64,000 bases of DNA, from assembly GCA_963714145.1 (NCBI GenBank), contig OY970235.1, positions 3,720,001 through 3,784,000 on the forward strand. Reading direction: 5' to 3'. Positions 8,855-17,034 of this stretch are shown here, piece after piece; positions within the stretch are counted from its first letter, which is position 1, and every line of letters begins with the position of its first letter. Both the position numbers and the translations under genes were made by a program. Source of the DNA: JBBWZH01 sp035544115 (GTDB lineage Bacteria; Actinomycetota; Actinomycetes; Mycobacteriales; CADCTP01). A model generated the notes under the pieces. The model worked only from the letters and a program-made list of their open reading frames with translations, was not told the origin of the DNA and ran no database searches.

Positions 8855-10057
8855 TCACCGCCTGATGGCGCGTTCGTTCGGTTCCGTCCTGCGGTGCGGC
8901 GCGACGGTGAGCTCGGCCAGTTGGAGCGCTATCCGGCGGCGGGCAGCGGGCAGGTGGTCGATCAGCCGGATCGCCGCGTTGCGGGCGGCCCGGGCGACCG
9001 GGTGGGACATCGTGGCCATCCGGGTCGCCCGGTCGGTAAGCCTGACCACGCCCTGCGCGACCGGGCGCCGGCGGGCCTGGTAGGCATCGAGGCTGGAGTC
9101 GGGCTGCCCGCCCCGCAGCACCCCGACGAGGGTCTGGCCGAGGTCGACGGCGTCCTGGATGCCGGTGTTCATGCCCTGGCCGCCGGCGGGGCTGTGCACG
9201 TGGGCGGCGTCCCCGGCGAGCAGCAGTGGTCCCCGGCGGTAGTCGTCGGCCACCCGGTGGTGCACCCGGAACCTGGACCCCCATGCCAGGCCCTGGACGT
9301 GTACGGCGCCGGGGCCGCGTTGGTCGAGCAGCGACTGCACGTCCGCAGCGGTGATCGTCTCGGGTGCGTCGTCCATCGTGGCGACGACCCGGTGGTGCCC
9401 GCCGGGCAGCGGGGCGACGACGACGAGACCGGCGGCTGAGAAGAACAGCTGGACCTCGTCCCGCGGCAGCGGCCACCGCATCCGGATGTCGGCGAGCACG
9501 AACGACTGGTCGTACCTGCCGCCGGTGAAGCCGATGCCGGTGGCCTCGCGGACCGTGCTGCGCATCCCGTCGGCGCCGACCACGTACCGGGCCCGGACCG
9601 AGTGCTCGGTCCCATCGGCTGCGGCCAGGGTCAGCTCCGCCCCGGCGCCGGTGGGGGTGACCCGGGTGGCGGTGTACGGCCGGAGCGCCCGCCCGCCGAG
9701 CTCGCCGAAGCGTGCGGTCAGGATCGCCTCGGTCCGCGACTGCGGCAGCATCAGCGTGTACGGGTACTGGGTGGGCAGGCCGGAGAAGTCGATCCGGGCC
9801 AGCTGACGGGCGCCGTTGCGGACGGTGAACACCGGCACCACCACGCCTTCGGCCACCATCCGTGCGGACACGTCGAGCTCGTCCAGCACCTCCAGCGTCC
9901 GGGCATGTATTACGGCGGCACGGGACTCGGTCGTACCCAGCGTGGCCTTGTCCGCGAGCAGCACGTGCACGCCGGCCTGTTGCAGGACACAGCCGAGGGC
10001 GAGGCCGGTCGGACCGGCGCCCACCACGGCAACCTCCACCTGCTCGGGCATGGTCAT
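8855..10057 (-). CDS. FAD-dependent aromatic monooxygenase (PHBH-like)
   Basis: A 400-residue group A flavoprotein hydroxylase. VVGAGPTG (residues 11-18) is the dinucleotide-binding GxGxxG motif, YVVGADGMRSTVR is the central DG motif, and AGDAAHVHSPAGGQGMNTG (about 282-300) is the GD motif contacting FAD ribitol. Such enzymes hydroxylate phenolic or polyketide substrates with NAD(P)H and oxygen. The ATG overlaps the stop of the upstream membrane protein gene (ATGA), so it is translationally coupled as the last gene of a three-gene operon; GGAG lies about 8 bases upstream. The frame is open much further upstream, but that is the shadow of the membrane protein gene. The length suits the compact class without the thioredoxin-like C-terminal domain. 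Confidence 0.88.
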   Translation of the reverse strand: MTMPEQVEVAVVGAGPTGLALGCVLQQAGVHVLLADKATLGTTESRAAVIHARTLEVLDELDVSARMVAEGVVVPVFTVRNGARQLARIDFSGLPTQYPYTLMLPQSRTEAILTARFGELGGRALRPYTATRVTPTGAGAELTLAAADGTEHSVRARYVVGADGMRSTVREATGIGFTGGRYDQSFVLADIRMRWPLPRDEVQLFFSAAGLVVVAPLPGGHHRVVATMDDAPETITAADVQSLLDQRGPGAVHVQGLAWGSRFRVHHRVADDYRRGPLLLAGDAAHVHSPAGGQGMNTGIQDAVDLGQTLVGVLRGGQPDSSLDAYQARRRPVAQGVVRLTDRATRMATMSHPVARAARNAAIRLIDHLPAARRRIALQLAELTVAPHRRTEPNERAIRR

Positions 10058-10731
10058 ATCGGGCTCCGTCCCGTTCGTTGCGGGTGTGCGAGTCGGTGCG
10101 GGTGTGCGAGCGGCATCGCCACGGTGATGGCGACGAGGGTGAGCAGCACCGGAACGACCGCCGTCCAGGCGACGGCCGCGAACGGGACCGTCCCGACGGC
10201 GACCAGCCCGAGAAGGGCGGCGCGGTTCGCCGTACGCAGCCACGCCGCGGTGATGAGCGCGATCCCCCCGGCGCCTCCGATGATCATGGGGACGGGTGCT
10301 GCGCCGGCCGCCATCAGCGCCTCGAACCCGCCCAGGGCGCTGAGCAGCACCCGCGGCCAGTCCCCGGCGACCGCCGCGGCGGTGTCCGGCCAACTGTCGA
10401 GGCTCGCCGCGGCGGCCACCAGCAGCAGCGCCGCCGGCAGGTACCAGAGGCGGCCGACCGTGCTCAGGCACAGCAGTGCCGGCCCGGCGAGACCGAGAGC
10501 GCACGCCGCCCGGGCCCGCACGGTCAGCCGCGGATTCCGCTGCGCCGCGGCGGCGACCCCGGCCAGCGCGGACATCCCGATCGTCAGCAGCCCCAGGGCG
10601 ACCGGCGCGGCCTTCGCGCCGGTCCACTCCGGGATCCTGGAGCCGGCGGCCGCCTGGACGATGCCGGCGACCAGCCCGAGGACACTGCCGGCGCCGCCGA
10701 GTACGGCGGCGAGCCGGTGCCGCCGGCTCAC
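10054..10731 (-). CDS. multi-pass membrane protein of unknown function
   Basis: A 225-residue protein with about seven hydrophobic segments rich in Ala, Leu, Gly and Val, short charged loops and no recognised motif. GTG start at 10731 overlaps the stop of the upstream nitroreductase gene (GTGA), and its own stop overlaps the start of the monooxygenase gene (ATGA). It is therefore made in step with two redox enzymes and may anchor them or transport their substrate; this is inference from position only. Confidence 0.75.
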   Translation of the reverse strand: MSRRHRLAAVLGGAGSVLGLVAGIVQAAAGSRIPEWTGAKAAPVALGLLTIGMSALAGVAAAAQRNPRLTVRARAACALGLAGPALLCLSTVGRLWYLPAALLLVAAAASLDSWPDTAAAVAGDWPRVLLSALGGFEALMAAGAAPVPMIIGGAGGIALITAAWLRTANRAALLGLVAVGTVPFAAVAWTAVVPVLLTLVAITVAMPLAHPHRLAHPQRTGRSPI

Positions 10732-11951
10732 CGGGTCACCTCGGCCGCGGCGCGGCGCGGCGTCGGCCGGCCCGCGCGCACCGGGTAGCCGACCCGGAAC
10801 GTCAGCAGCGGCTGCGCACCCGGCGGCAGCAGGGCGGCGAACCGGGGCGCGAACGTCGGGGCCGCCCCGGTGCTGGCCTCCCGGTCGATCCGCTCGGTGA
10901 TCTGGTTCAGGTGCTGCAGGGCGACACCGCGGCTGGTCGCGGTCAGGTGGATGCGCTGCAGCAGCCGCCCCGCGTTCAGCTGGGTCCGCCGGTCGTCCGC
11001 GGATGCCGTGGTGATCACGCCGTACGCGGCCGCGGTGGCGGTGTGCACGGCGCGGGTCTGGTCCAGCCAGAAGCGGTCACCGGCCGTCCTCGACGACGCC
11101 GGCAGGAGCTTGGCGATGCCGAGGACGAGCGGGCTGAGGCCCTGACCGTCCAGCACCAGGCCGTCGCGGTGGCGCTGGATGTCGTCGTTGCTGTTCCGGA
11201 ACCAGGTGAAGCCGTCCTGGGACTGCTGCTCGTCGGCGATGAGCGCGGCGGCGGCGGCGACGAGCAGCCGGCCGAGGGACGCCCTGGCCGCGCTGTCCGT
11301 GATCCACTGCACCGCCAGCCCGGGCAGGCCCGCCGGGTCGACCAGCGCCGCCAGCGTGTCGGCGGGTACCGGCTGCGGCTGGTACGGGCCGCGGTTGGTG
11401 TGCCGGCGGCCGATCGCGTCGTACAGCGGCCCGGGCTCCGGGGCCGCGCCGGACAGCGCCACGTGTGCCACCCGCGGTGCGCCGGGGCCGTCGGGCAGCA
11501 GCGTCACGTCCGGGCGCAGACCACGGGCCCGGCACGCCAGCACCAGGTTCTCCAGCGCGCAGCCCAGGCCGGCGTACTGCTCACGCAGGTACGGGTCGAC
11601 CGCCCCGGTGCTGCGTGCGCCGTCGACGTACACATCGACGGCGTCGGTGCCGGCGCCGAAGGCCCAGGGTTGGGTGTTGTGCGGGCTCGCGGCGAGGACG
11701 GCGGCGGCGACCGCGCCCAGCGGCCCGGGGGCGTCGCGCCACTGCCGCCACGGGTCGTACGCCCTCCCGCTGCCGGGGTCGAGAGCCGCCGTGTCGAACA
11801 CCCGGTAGCTCAGCGCACCGGTGCCCGCGACCACGACGGTGGCCGCGCCGAGGCCGGCAGCCCGCAGCACGCTGCGGCGGGACCAGCGCTCGCGTTCCTC
11901 CTGGTCCGCGGGCACGGTCCGGGTGGCCGGGTCGTTCCGAATCGATGTCAT
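10728..11951 (-). CDS. Acg-family FMN nitroreductase with twin-arginine motif
   Basis: A 407-residue member of the nitroreductase-like family that includes mycobacterial Acg (Rv2032), made of two half-domains. Residues 24-30 read SRRSVLR followed by a hydrophobic helix, a clear Tat-type motif, so the enzyme may be exported or membrane-tethered. Family-typical segments are ASPHNTQPWAF, RRHTNRGPY (second-half flavin-site region) and the C-terminal LLTFRVGYP. In mycobacteria Acg belongs to the hypoxia/dormancy regulon and may sequester flavin. The ATG at 11951 follows GGTGACGG. It is the first gene of a coupled operon and lies about 70 bp behind a copy of the 34-bp conserved element. Confidence 0.85.
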   Translation of the reverse strand: MTSIRNDPATRTVPADQEERERWSRRSVLRAAGLGAATVVVAGTGALSYRVFDTAALDPGSGRAYDPWRQWRDAPGPLGAVAAAVLAASPHNTQPWAFGAGTDAVDVYVDGARSTGAVDPYLREQYAGLGCALENLVLACRARGLRPDVTLLPDGPGAPRVAHVALSGAAPEPGPLYDAIGRRHTNRGPYQPQPVPADTLAALVDPAGLPGLAVQWITDSAARASLGRLLVAAAAALIADEQQSQDGFTWFRNSNDDIQRHRDGLVLDGQGLSPLVLGIAKLLPASSRTAGDRFWLDQTRAVHTATAAAYGVITTASADDRRTQLNAGRLLQRIHLTATSRGVALQHLNQITERIDREASTGAAPTFAPRFAALLPPGAQPLLTFRVGYPVRAGRPTPRRAAAEVTR

Positions 11952-12021
11952 GTCCGTCACCGTTCGCCGGGCGGGGCCGATCCCGCCGGTCACCGGGAGC
12001 GTCAGGCCCGCCGGGGTAGTG

Positions 12022-12055
12022 GCACACCACCCTCCGGGCGCATTCACCCGGGGTG
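12022..12055 (-). promoter_or_regulatory. 34-bp conserved upstream element, copy B (before the nitroreductase gene)
   Basis: Read on the minus strand it starts CACCCCGGGTG (a 5-1-5 palindrome), has GCGC after a 3-base spacer, and ends GGGTGGTGTGC. It matches copy A at 12340-12373 at 26 of 34 positions without gaps. It ends 70 bases before the start at 11951 and overlaps the last codons of the preceding gene. Confidence 0.65.
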
Positions 12056-12280
12056 TACCCGCCCGCTGGACGACATCGAGAGCACGGCGTGACCGGTGTC
12101 CCAGAGCAGGGTCAGCACCGCCCGGACACCGGCCTGGTCCAGGCTGTCCACGACCAGCAGGGTCGGGCTCCCCGGCCGCGTCGACACCCCGTCGAACCGG
12201 GCCCGGATCAGCTCGGCCGCGGACCGGGCCAACGGCCCGTCCAGGGCGAACTCGTAGCGCGCGCAACCGATCGATCCCAC
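12044..12280 (-). CDS. small stress-type protein (78 residues)
   Basis: GTG at 12280 follows GGAGG by 4 bases. The product reads V-G-S-I-G-CARYEFALDGPLARSAA, then TLLVVDSLDQAGVRAVLTLL and WDTGHAVLSM. This resembles the small single-domain proteins in actinobacterial stress clusters, which share an N-terminal YxxxVxG strand and a DQAxLxGxLxxxxDLG segment. They often occur beside nitroreductase and universal-stress genes, as here. The biochemical role is unknown. It lies 93 bp upstream of the nitroreductase gene on the same strand, and each gene has its own copy of the 34-bp element. I am confident of the gene, less so of the family. Confidence 0.65.
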   Translation of the reverse strand: MGSIGCARYEFALDGPLARSAAELIRARFDGVSTRPGSPTLLVVDSLDQAGVRAVLTLLWDTGHAVLSMSSSGRVHPG

Positions 12281-12339
12281 GGATCCTCCAGGAGCCCGCG
12301 ACCGGGCCTGGCCGGAGTGTCCGCCCACCGGTGGTGGCC

Positions 12340-12373
12340 GCACACCACCCCGGCCGCGCTCCCACCCGGGGTG
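12340..12373 (-). promoter_or_regulatory. 34-bp conserved upstream element, copy A (before the small stress protein gene)
   Basis: Minus-strand sequence CACCCCGGGTG, spacer, GCGC, spacer, GGGTGGTGTGC; an inverted ACCACCCC / GGGGTGGT pair spans most of it. It sits 59 bases before the start codon at 12280 and immediately behind the stop of the LuxR gene. The repetition before two divergent-function genes of one strand suggests a shared operator. Confidence 0.65.
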
Positions 12374-12376
12374 GTC

Positions 12377-14628
12377 TCAGATCAGGCCGAGACCGCGCGC
12401 GGCCGCCACCGCATCGTGCCGGGACGACACGTCGAGCTTCCGGTAGAGGCTCTTGTGGTACGCCTTGACGGTGTTCACCGACAGGAACAGGGCCGCCCCG
12501 ATCTCGCGCCGCGACGCCTGGCCCGGCAGCATCCGCAAGATCGACAGCTCCCGGTCGGTCAGCTCCTCCACCAGCACCCCGGACCGAACCGCGACCCGTA
12601 CGGAACCCCGGCCCAGTCGCAGCTCAGCCCGGTCGAGCTCGTCGGCCACGAAGGGCGGTACGGCGTCCTCCTCGACGGCCTCGCGCGCCCGGGACAGCGC
12701 CGCCCGCGCGGCCGGGCGGTCGCCACAGCCGAGCTCAGCGTCGGCGAGCCAGACGAGCCCGAGGACGAGGACGTTCGGGCGGGCGTGGACCTCGGCGACC
12801 GCGACCGCGCGGGTGAGGAAGGCCCGAGCGGCGCCGAGATCCCCGCGGCGGTACCGATGCCGGCCCTCGGTCAGCCGCAGCGAGCAGACCACCGGAGCCG
12901 CCGCCGGCCCCCACTCGGCCTCGGTCTCGTCGGCCAGCGGACCGGCCTCGCGCAGCAGCCGCTCGACGTCGTTCTGCCCGTCCAGCCCGGTGAGGGCCAG
13001 GCCCAGCTGACCGGCGACCTGCAGCGCCACCGCCCTCGACCAGGCGTACCGGTCGCGGTGCCGCCAGGCGTCGGTGAGCAGCTCGGCGGACCCGGCGAAG
13101 TCCCCATGCCGTAGCAGGCAGATGCCCAGCGCCATGGAGGTGGTCGGGTGCCCGACGGTGCTGGCCCCGGCCTCCATCTCGACCGCCTCCGCCGCGAGCC
13201 GGACGGCCCCGGCGGTGTCGGAGTCGGAGTCCCCAGCACGGCCCGCATCATCCGCGCGGCCCCCTCGGCACGGGCCCAGCCGGCGATCTCCGTGTCCGGC
13301 GTGATCAGCGCCTCGGCGGCGTCGAGCCACTGGACGACGTGATCCTGGCGGCCGCTGAGCGCCGCGCAGTGCGCGAGGGCCATCGCGAGCAGCGGACGCA
13401 GGAACGGTCCCGGCAGCTGCTCGCCGAGCGCGACGTAACGCGCGGCCGAGCCGGTGGCGAAGAACCAGCCCTGGTTGGATTCGAGAAGCTCGGCAGCCGC
13501 GGCCCAGTCGCCGGAACGCAGCAGGTGCTCGGCCGCGTCGTCGATCCGGTCGTGCTCGGCGAACCAGCCCGCCGCCCGCGTCAGCACGCCCCGCGTCGTC
13601 TCCGGTGTCGCTGCCGGCGACCCGCGCAACGCTTCCCGCATCAGCCGGTGGCACCGGTACCAGGTGCGTTCCGGATCGAGGGCGGTCACGAACAGATCTG
13701 CCCGCTCCAACTCGGCCAGGATCTCCGCCGATCCCGTGATCTCCAGCGCCGCATCGCAAAGACTGCCCGAGAGTCGTTCCAGTGCGGCGGCGCGCACCAG
13801 AAAGTCCCGCTGGGTCCGGGTAAGGCCGGGTACGACCTCGCTGGCGAAGTAGTCCATCAGGTGCCGATCGCTGCCGGAGATGCGGGCGGCCGCCTCCGTC
13901 ACGTGCGAAGCGGCGCGCAGCGCCAGGCCCGCCAGCTGCAGACCCGCCGCCCAGCCCTCGGTCCGCTCCCAGACCGCGGCCGCGGCGGCGGCGTCCAGCT
14001 CGGCGCCGGACACGGACGACAGCAGCACGTCCGCCTCGTCCCGCGAGAAGCGCAGTTCCGCCGCACGCAGCTCGGTCAGCTCACCACGAGCACGCAGGCG
14101 GGCGATGGGCAGCGGCGGGTCCGCGCGGCCGGCCACCACCAGCCGCGCGGTCGCCGGCAGGTAGGTGACGAGGAACTCGACCGCCTCGTGGATACGTGGA
14201 TCGGTGAGCACGTGATAGTCGTCCAGCACGAGGACGTGCGGCGTCGATGCCGCTGCCAGCTCGTTGAGCAGCAGCGGCAGCGCGACATCCAGGGGGTCGG
14301 CGCCGTCCGCGCCGAGCGCATCCATGGCCCGCGAGCTGATCTCGTCGCTGGCGGCGTTCAGCGCGGCGAGGACGTAGCTCCAGAACCGCACCGGCTCGTC
14401 GTCGCCCTCGTCCAGCGACACCCACCCGATCCTGCTGCCGGCCGGGTCGCTGGCCCAGTCGCTGAGCAGGCTGGTCTTCCCCCACCCCGCCGGCGCCACC
14501 ACGGTCGCCAGCCGGGTGTGCGCTTCCCGCAGCCGGGTGAGCAGTCCGTGGCGGCGGACGGCGCCCGGGCGGATCGGCGGAATCGTGTGCTTCACGGTGA
14601 GCAGGAGCCCCGTAGGCCGACCCGGCAT
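12377..14628 (-). pseudogene. MalT-type LuxR regulator interrupted by a one-base frameshift
   Basis: Two frames together make one regulator of about 750 residues. The first (start 14628) has Walker A APAGWGKTSLL at residues 45-55, VLVLDDYH as Walker B and a winged-helix region, and stays coding-like to ARMMRAVLG. The second continues with GDSDSDTAGAVRLAAEAVEM, helical repeats and the C-terminal LuxR helix-turn-helix (LTDRELSILRML ... LSVNTVKAYHKSLYRKLDV). The frames join at a run of four C (13231-13234, G on the coding strand) beside a gactcc repeat; one extra base there restores a continuous protein. Either the gene is recently broken or the sequence has an indel error. It lies directly upstream of the stress protein and redox operon and is their likely regulator. 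Confidence 0.8.
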
Positions 14629-14826
14629 CTCGCTGCTCCTGACCGGTGACCTGCGCCGACGGTAAGAGCTTGCCAGGCCCTGACCAGCTCATCCAGCCCC
14701 AAATGACCGACGTGGACCCCCGTCCCGCCCCCTCCCGCCGGAGGACAGGCCGTCGGCTGGTTGGATACGTTAGGCACCGAACCTTCCCGGCTTCCGCCGA
14801 CACCGCATCGACCACCGGAGCCTGCC

Positions 14827-15315
14827 GTGCCGACCCGAACCGAACCGACGCTGCTGCCGTTCAGCACGGACGCCGCCGGCCAGGTCGCCGCCTGGGCGAC
14901 CACCCCGGCGGAGGTGACGGCGTGGTGCTCCCGCACCGAGGCGCCGGTGCCGGCGGAGATCGTCGCCGGCTGGAGCCAGCAGCCCGACGTCCGCGCCTAC
15001 CTGCTGCTGGCCGGCGACGACCCGGTCGGCTACGGCGAGCTGTGGATCGACGACGACGAGGCCGAGGTCGAGCTCGCCCACCTGATCGTCGCGCCGTGGC
15101 TGCGCGGCCGGCACCTCGGCCGCGCGCTGGCCCGGCTGCTGGCCGCCGAGGCGCACCGCGCCCACCCCGCCGTCTTCCTCCGGCTGCACCCTGGCAACGC
15201 CGCCGCCCTGGCCTGCTACCGCGCCGCCGGCTTCACCCGGCTCGACCCCGACACCGAACGCGACTGGAACCAGGCCCAGCCCACCGCCTACCTGTGGATG
15301 ACCCACCAGCCCTGA
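14827..15315 (+). CDS. GNAT-family N-acetyltransferase
   Basis: A 162-residue protein with the GNAT core: the beta4 strand VELAHLIVAPWLRGRHLGRAL contains the acetyl-CoA pyrophosphate-binding R/Q-x-x-G-x-G/A motif as RGRHLGRAL, followed by VFLRLHPGNAAALACYRAAGF, the typical N-x-x-A-x-x-x-Y segment. It transfers an acetyl group to an amine; the acceptor is unknown. GTG at 14827 is preferred because GGAG precedes it by 6 bases; an upstream TTG at 14761 lacks a binding site. It is divergent from the LuxR gene. Confidence 0.87.
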   Translation: MPTRTEPTLLPFSTDAAGQVAAWATTPAEVTAWCSRTEAPVPAEIVAGWSQQPDVRAYLLLAGDDPVGYGELWIDDDEAEVELAHLIVAPWLRGRHLGRALARLLAAEAHRAHPAVFLRLHPGNAAALACYRAAGFTRLDPDTERDWNQAQPTAYLWMTHQP

Positions 15316-15394
15316 GCTGTCCACTGTAGACACTGCAGTTCGCCGGTGGCGTAAGGGCTTCACTGCCGCCGGGGTACGCCATACGCTCGGCCAG

Positions 15395-16414
15395 GTGAGC
15401 GACGTGGATGGTGGGCGGTACGAGCCGTTCGGCCGCGGCCGGTTCCCGGTCGGGGTACGGACGAGCTGGATCGAGGACGCGGCCCGTGGCCGGCGGTTCC
15501 CGGTGGAGACCTGGTATCCGGCGACCGGGGCCGACCCGGCCGGGCTGGACTCGTTCGAGGTGCCCGGGCAGGACGAGCCGCGGGCCCAGCGGGCGGTGCG
15601 GGACGCCGCGGCGGAACCCGGCGACCGGCCGCTGGTGGTCTTCTCCCACCACGCCGGCGGGCACCGGCGCTCGTCCACGTTCCTGTGCACCCACCTGGCC
15701 AGCCACGGCTACCGGGTGGTGGCGATGGACCACTCCGAGACGGCGGTCCCGGCGCTGGCCCGGCCGGGCCCGGAGACCGCCGAGCAGCGGGCGGCCCGGA
15801 TCGCCGAGGTGATGGCCAGCCGGGTGCCGGACGTGCGGGCGCTGCTGGCGCACGTGGCGGCCGGCGCGCCCGGGCCGATCGGCATCGCCGGGCACAGCCT
15901 CGGCGGCTGGACCGCGCTGGCCATGCCCGACGTCGAGCCGCGGATCGGCGCGGTGGTGGCGTGCGCGCCCGGCGGCAGTTCCCGGCCCCGGCCCGGGGTC
16001 CTGCCGCTGCGGCTCGACTTCGCCTGGGGCCGGGACGTGCCGACCCTCTACCTGGCCGCCGACCAGGACGTGTCGATCCCGCTCGCCGGGGTGCGCGAGC
16101 TGGTCGACCGGACGCCGGCCACCCGGCAGCTGGTGGTGCTGCGCCGGGCCGACCACGCGCACTTCGCGGACGACGTGGCGCAGGCGCACGAGGCGGTCCG
16201 GACGATGCCGCTGCCACCGGAGCTGTCCTGGCTGGCCGAGGAGATGCGGCCGATCGCCGAGCTGTGCACCGGCGCGCAGGCGCACCTGTTCACCCGCGGC
16301 CTCACCCTGGCCCACCTGGACGCGACCCTGCGGGGCACCGAGGGCGCCCGGAAATTCCTGGTCGGCGACCTGGTCGGCGAGCTGGCCGGCCGCGGCGTCG
16401 AGGCGTCCGGCTAG
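15395..16414 (+). CDS. alpha/beta hydrolase, PAF-acetylhydrolase/dienelactone hydrolase type
   Basis: A 339-residue alpha/beta hydrolase. The strand VVFSHHAGGHRRSS supplies the oxyanion-hole region, GIAGHSLGGWTAL is the nucleophile elbow with the catalytic serine, LYLAADQDVSIPL carries the likely acid, and RADHAHF the catalytic histidine. No signal peptide is visible, so it probably acts in the cytoplasm on an ester or lactone. GTG at 15395 begins the protein-like sequence. It is not tightly linked to its neighbours. It resembles the secreted lipase at 35257-36477 only at the fold level. Confidence 0.83.
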   Translation: MSDVDGGRYEPFGRGRFPVGVRTSWIEDAARGRRFPVETWYPATGADPAGLDSFEVPGQDEPRAQRAVRDAAAEPGDRPLVVFSHHAGGHRRSSTFLCTHLASHGYRVVAMDHSETAVPALARPGPETAEQRAARIAEVMASRVPDVRALLAHVAAGAPGPIGIAGHSLGGWTALAMPDVEPRIGAVVACAPGGSSRPRPGVLPLRLDFAWGRDVPTLYLAADQDVSIPLAGVRELVDRTPATRQLVVLRRADHAHFADDVAQAHEAVRTMPLPPELSWLAEEMRPIAELCTGAQAHLFTRGLTLAHLDATLRGTEGARKFLVGDLVGELAGRGVEASG

Positions 16415-16548
16415 CGCCGGCCGGGTAACGCCGGCCGGCGGCCGGGGTCCGTCCGATGTGGACGGCCGGGGCCGGGCCGCGCGGAGGCCGTCCGGAGCCG
16501 CCCATCCGGCTCTCGAACGGGCGGTCCGGCGGCCGTATGCTGGGTGCC

Positions 16549-16562
16549 TGAAAGCGCTACCA
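16549..16562. promoter_or_regulatory. possible LacI-family half-conserved operator
   Basis: TGAAAGCGCTACCA has the AGCGCT core and symmetric ends of LacI-family operators (10 of 14 positions symmetric) and lies 70-84 bp before the small secreted protein gene. A perfect version of this type occurs at 55435-55450. Confidence 0.3.
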
Positions 16563-16632
16563 CTCCACGGGCCCGCGGCAGCCCACCGGTTCCAGCCCGC
16601 CCTCGCCGGCGGGCACCTGCGAGGAGGCCGCA

Positions 16633-16989
16633 ATGGCTTGGCTACGAGCGTTTCTGATCGCATCGCTGCTGGGGGTGGGCCTGCTGGCCGCCCCGGCCAC
16701 CGCCCAGGCCGCGCCGGGTGACCTGGCCACCGTCTGCGGCAACCCGGTGCCGGACGGCTGGGTCGTCGTCGCGTTCACGTACAGCTCGAACTGCGGCAGC
16801 GGGCCGGCGCTGGTCAACGCCTGGCGGATCCAGCAGGTGGCCGGCATGCCGATCGGCAGCAACGTGCAGACCTGCTACGGCACCCCGCCACCCGGCTGGG
16901 ACGTCGTCATCTCCGGGATCTACATGGCGCAGTGCTCGTACAACCCCGGCTTTCCCGGCTACGGCTACGTGCTCGCCCGCCGGTACTGA
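16633..16989 (+). CDS. small secreted protein with two cysteine-containing repeats
   Basis: A 118-residue protein with excellent start context (GAGGAGG 7 bases before ATG). The first 27 residues form a signal peptide (MAWLRAFLIASLLGVGLLAA ... AQAAP). The mature part has two similar halves: VCGNPVPDGWVVV-SSNCG-NAWRIQQ and TCYGTPPPGWDVV-MAQCSYN. Each half has a Cys, a PxGW and a second Cys, so two disulfides are expected. The protein at 36715-37101 has the same plan, so this is a small family in this genome. Function is unknown; nothing suggests an enzyme. Confidence 0.8.
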   Translation: MAWLRAFLIASLLGVGLLAAPATAQAAPGDLATVCGNPVPDGWVVVAFTYSSNCGSGPALVNAWRIQQVAGMPIGSNVQTCYGTPPPGWDVVISGIYMAQCSYNPGFPGYGYVLARRY

Positions 16990-16997
16990 CGCCCGGC

Positions 16998-17028
16998 GCG
17001 GGCCCGGGGCGCCGCGCCCCGGGCCCGC
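16998..17028. terminator. bidirectional terminator hairpin between convergent genes
   Basis: A perfect 14-bp stem, GCGGGCCCGGGGCG / CGCCCCGGGCCCGC with a 3-base loop, lies in the 45-bp gap between the convergent stops at 16989 and 17035. Confidence 0.8.
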
Positions 17029-17034
17029 GGCCGG

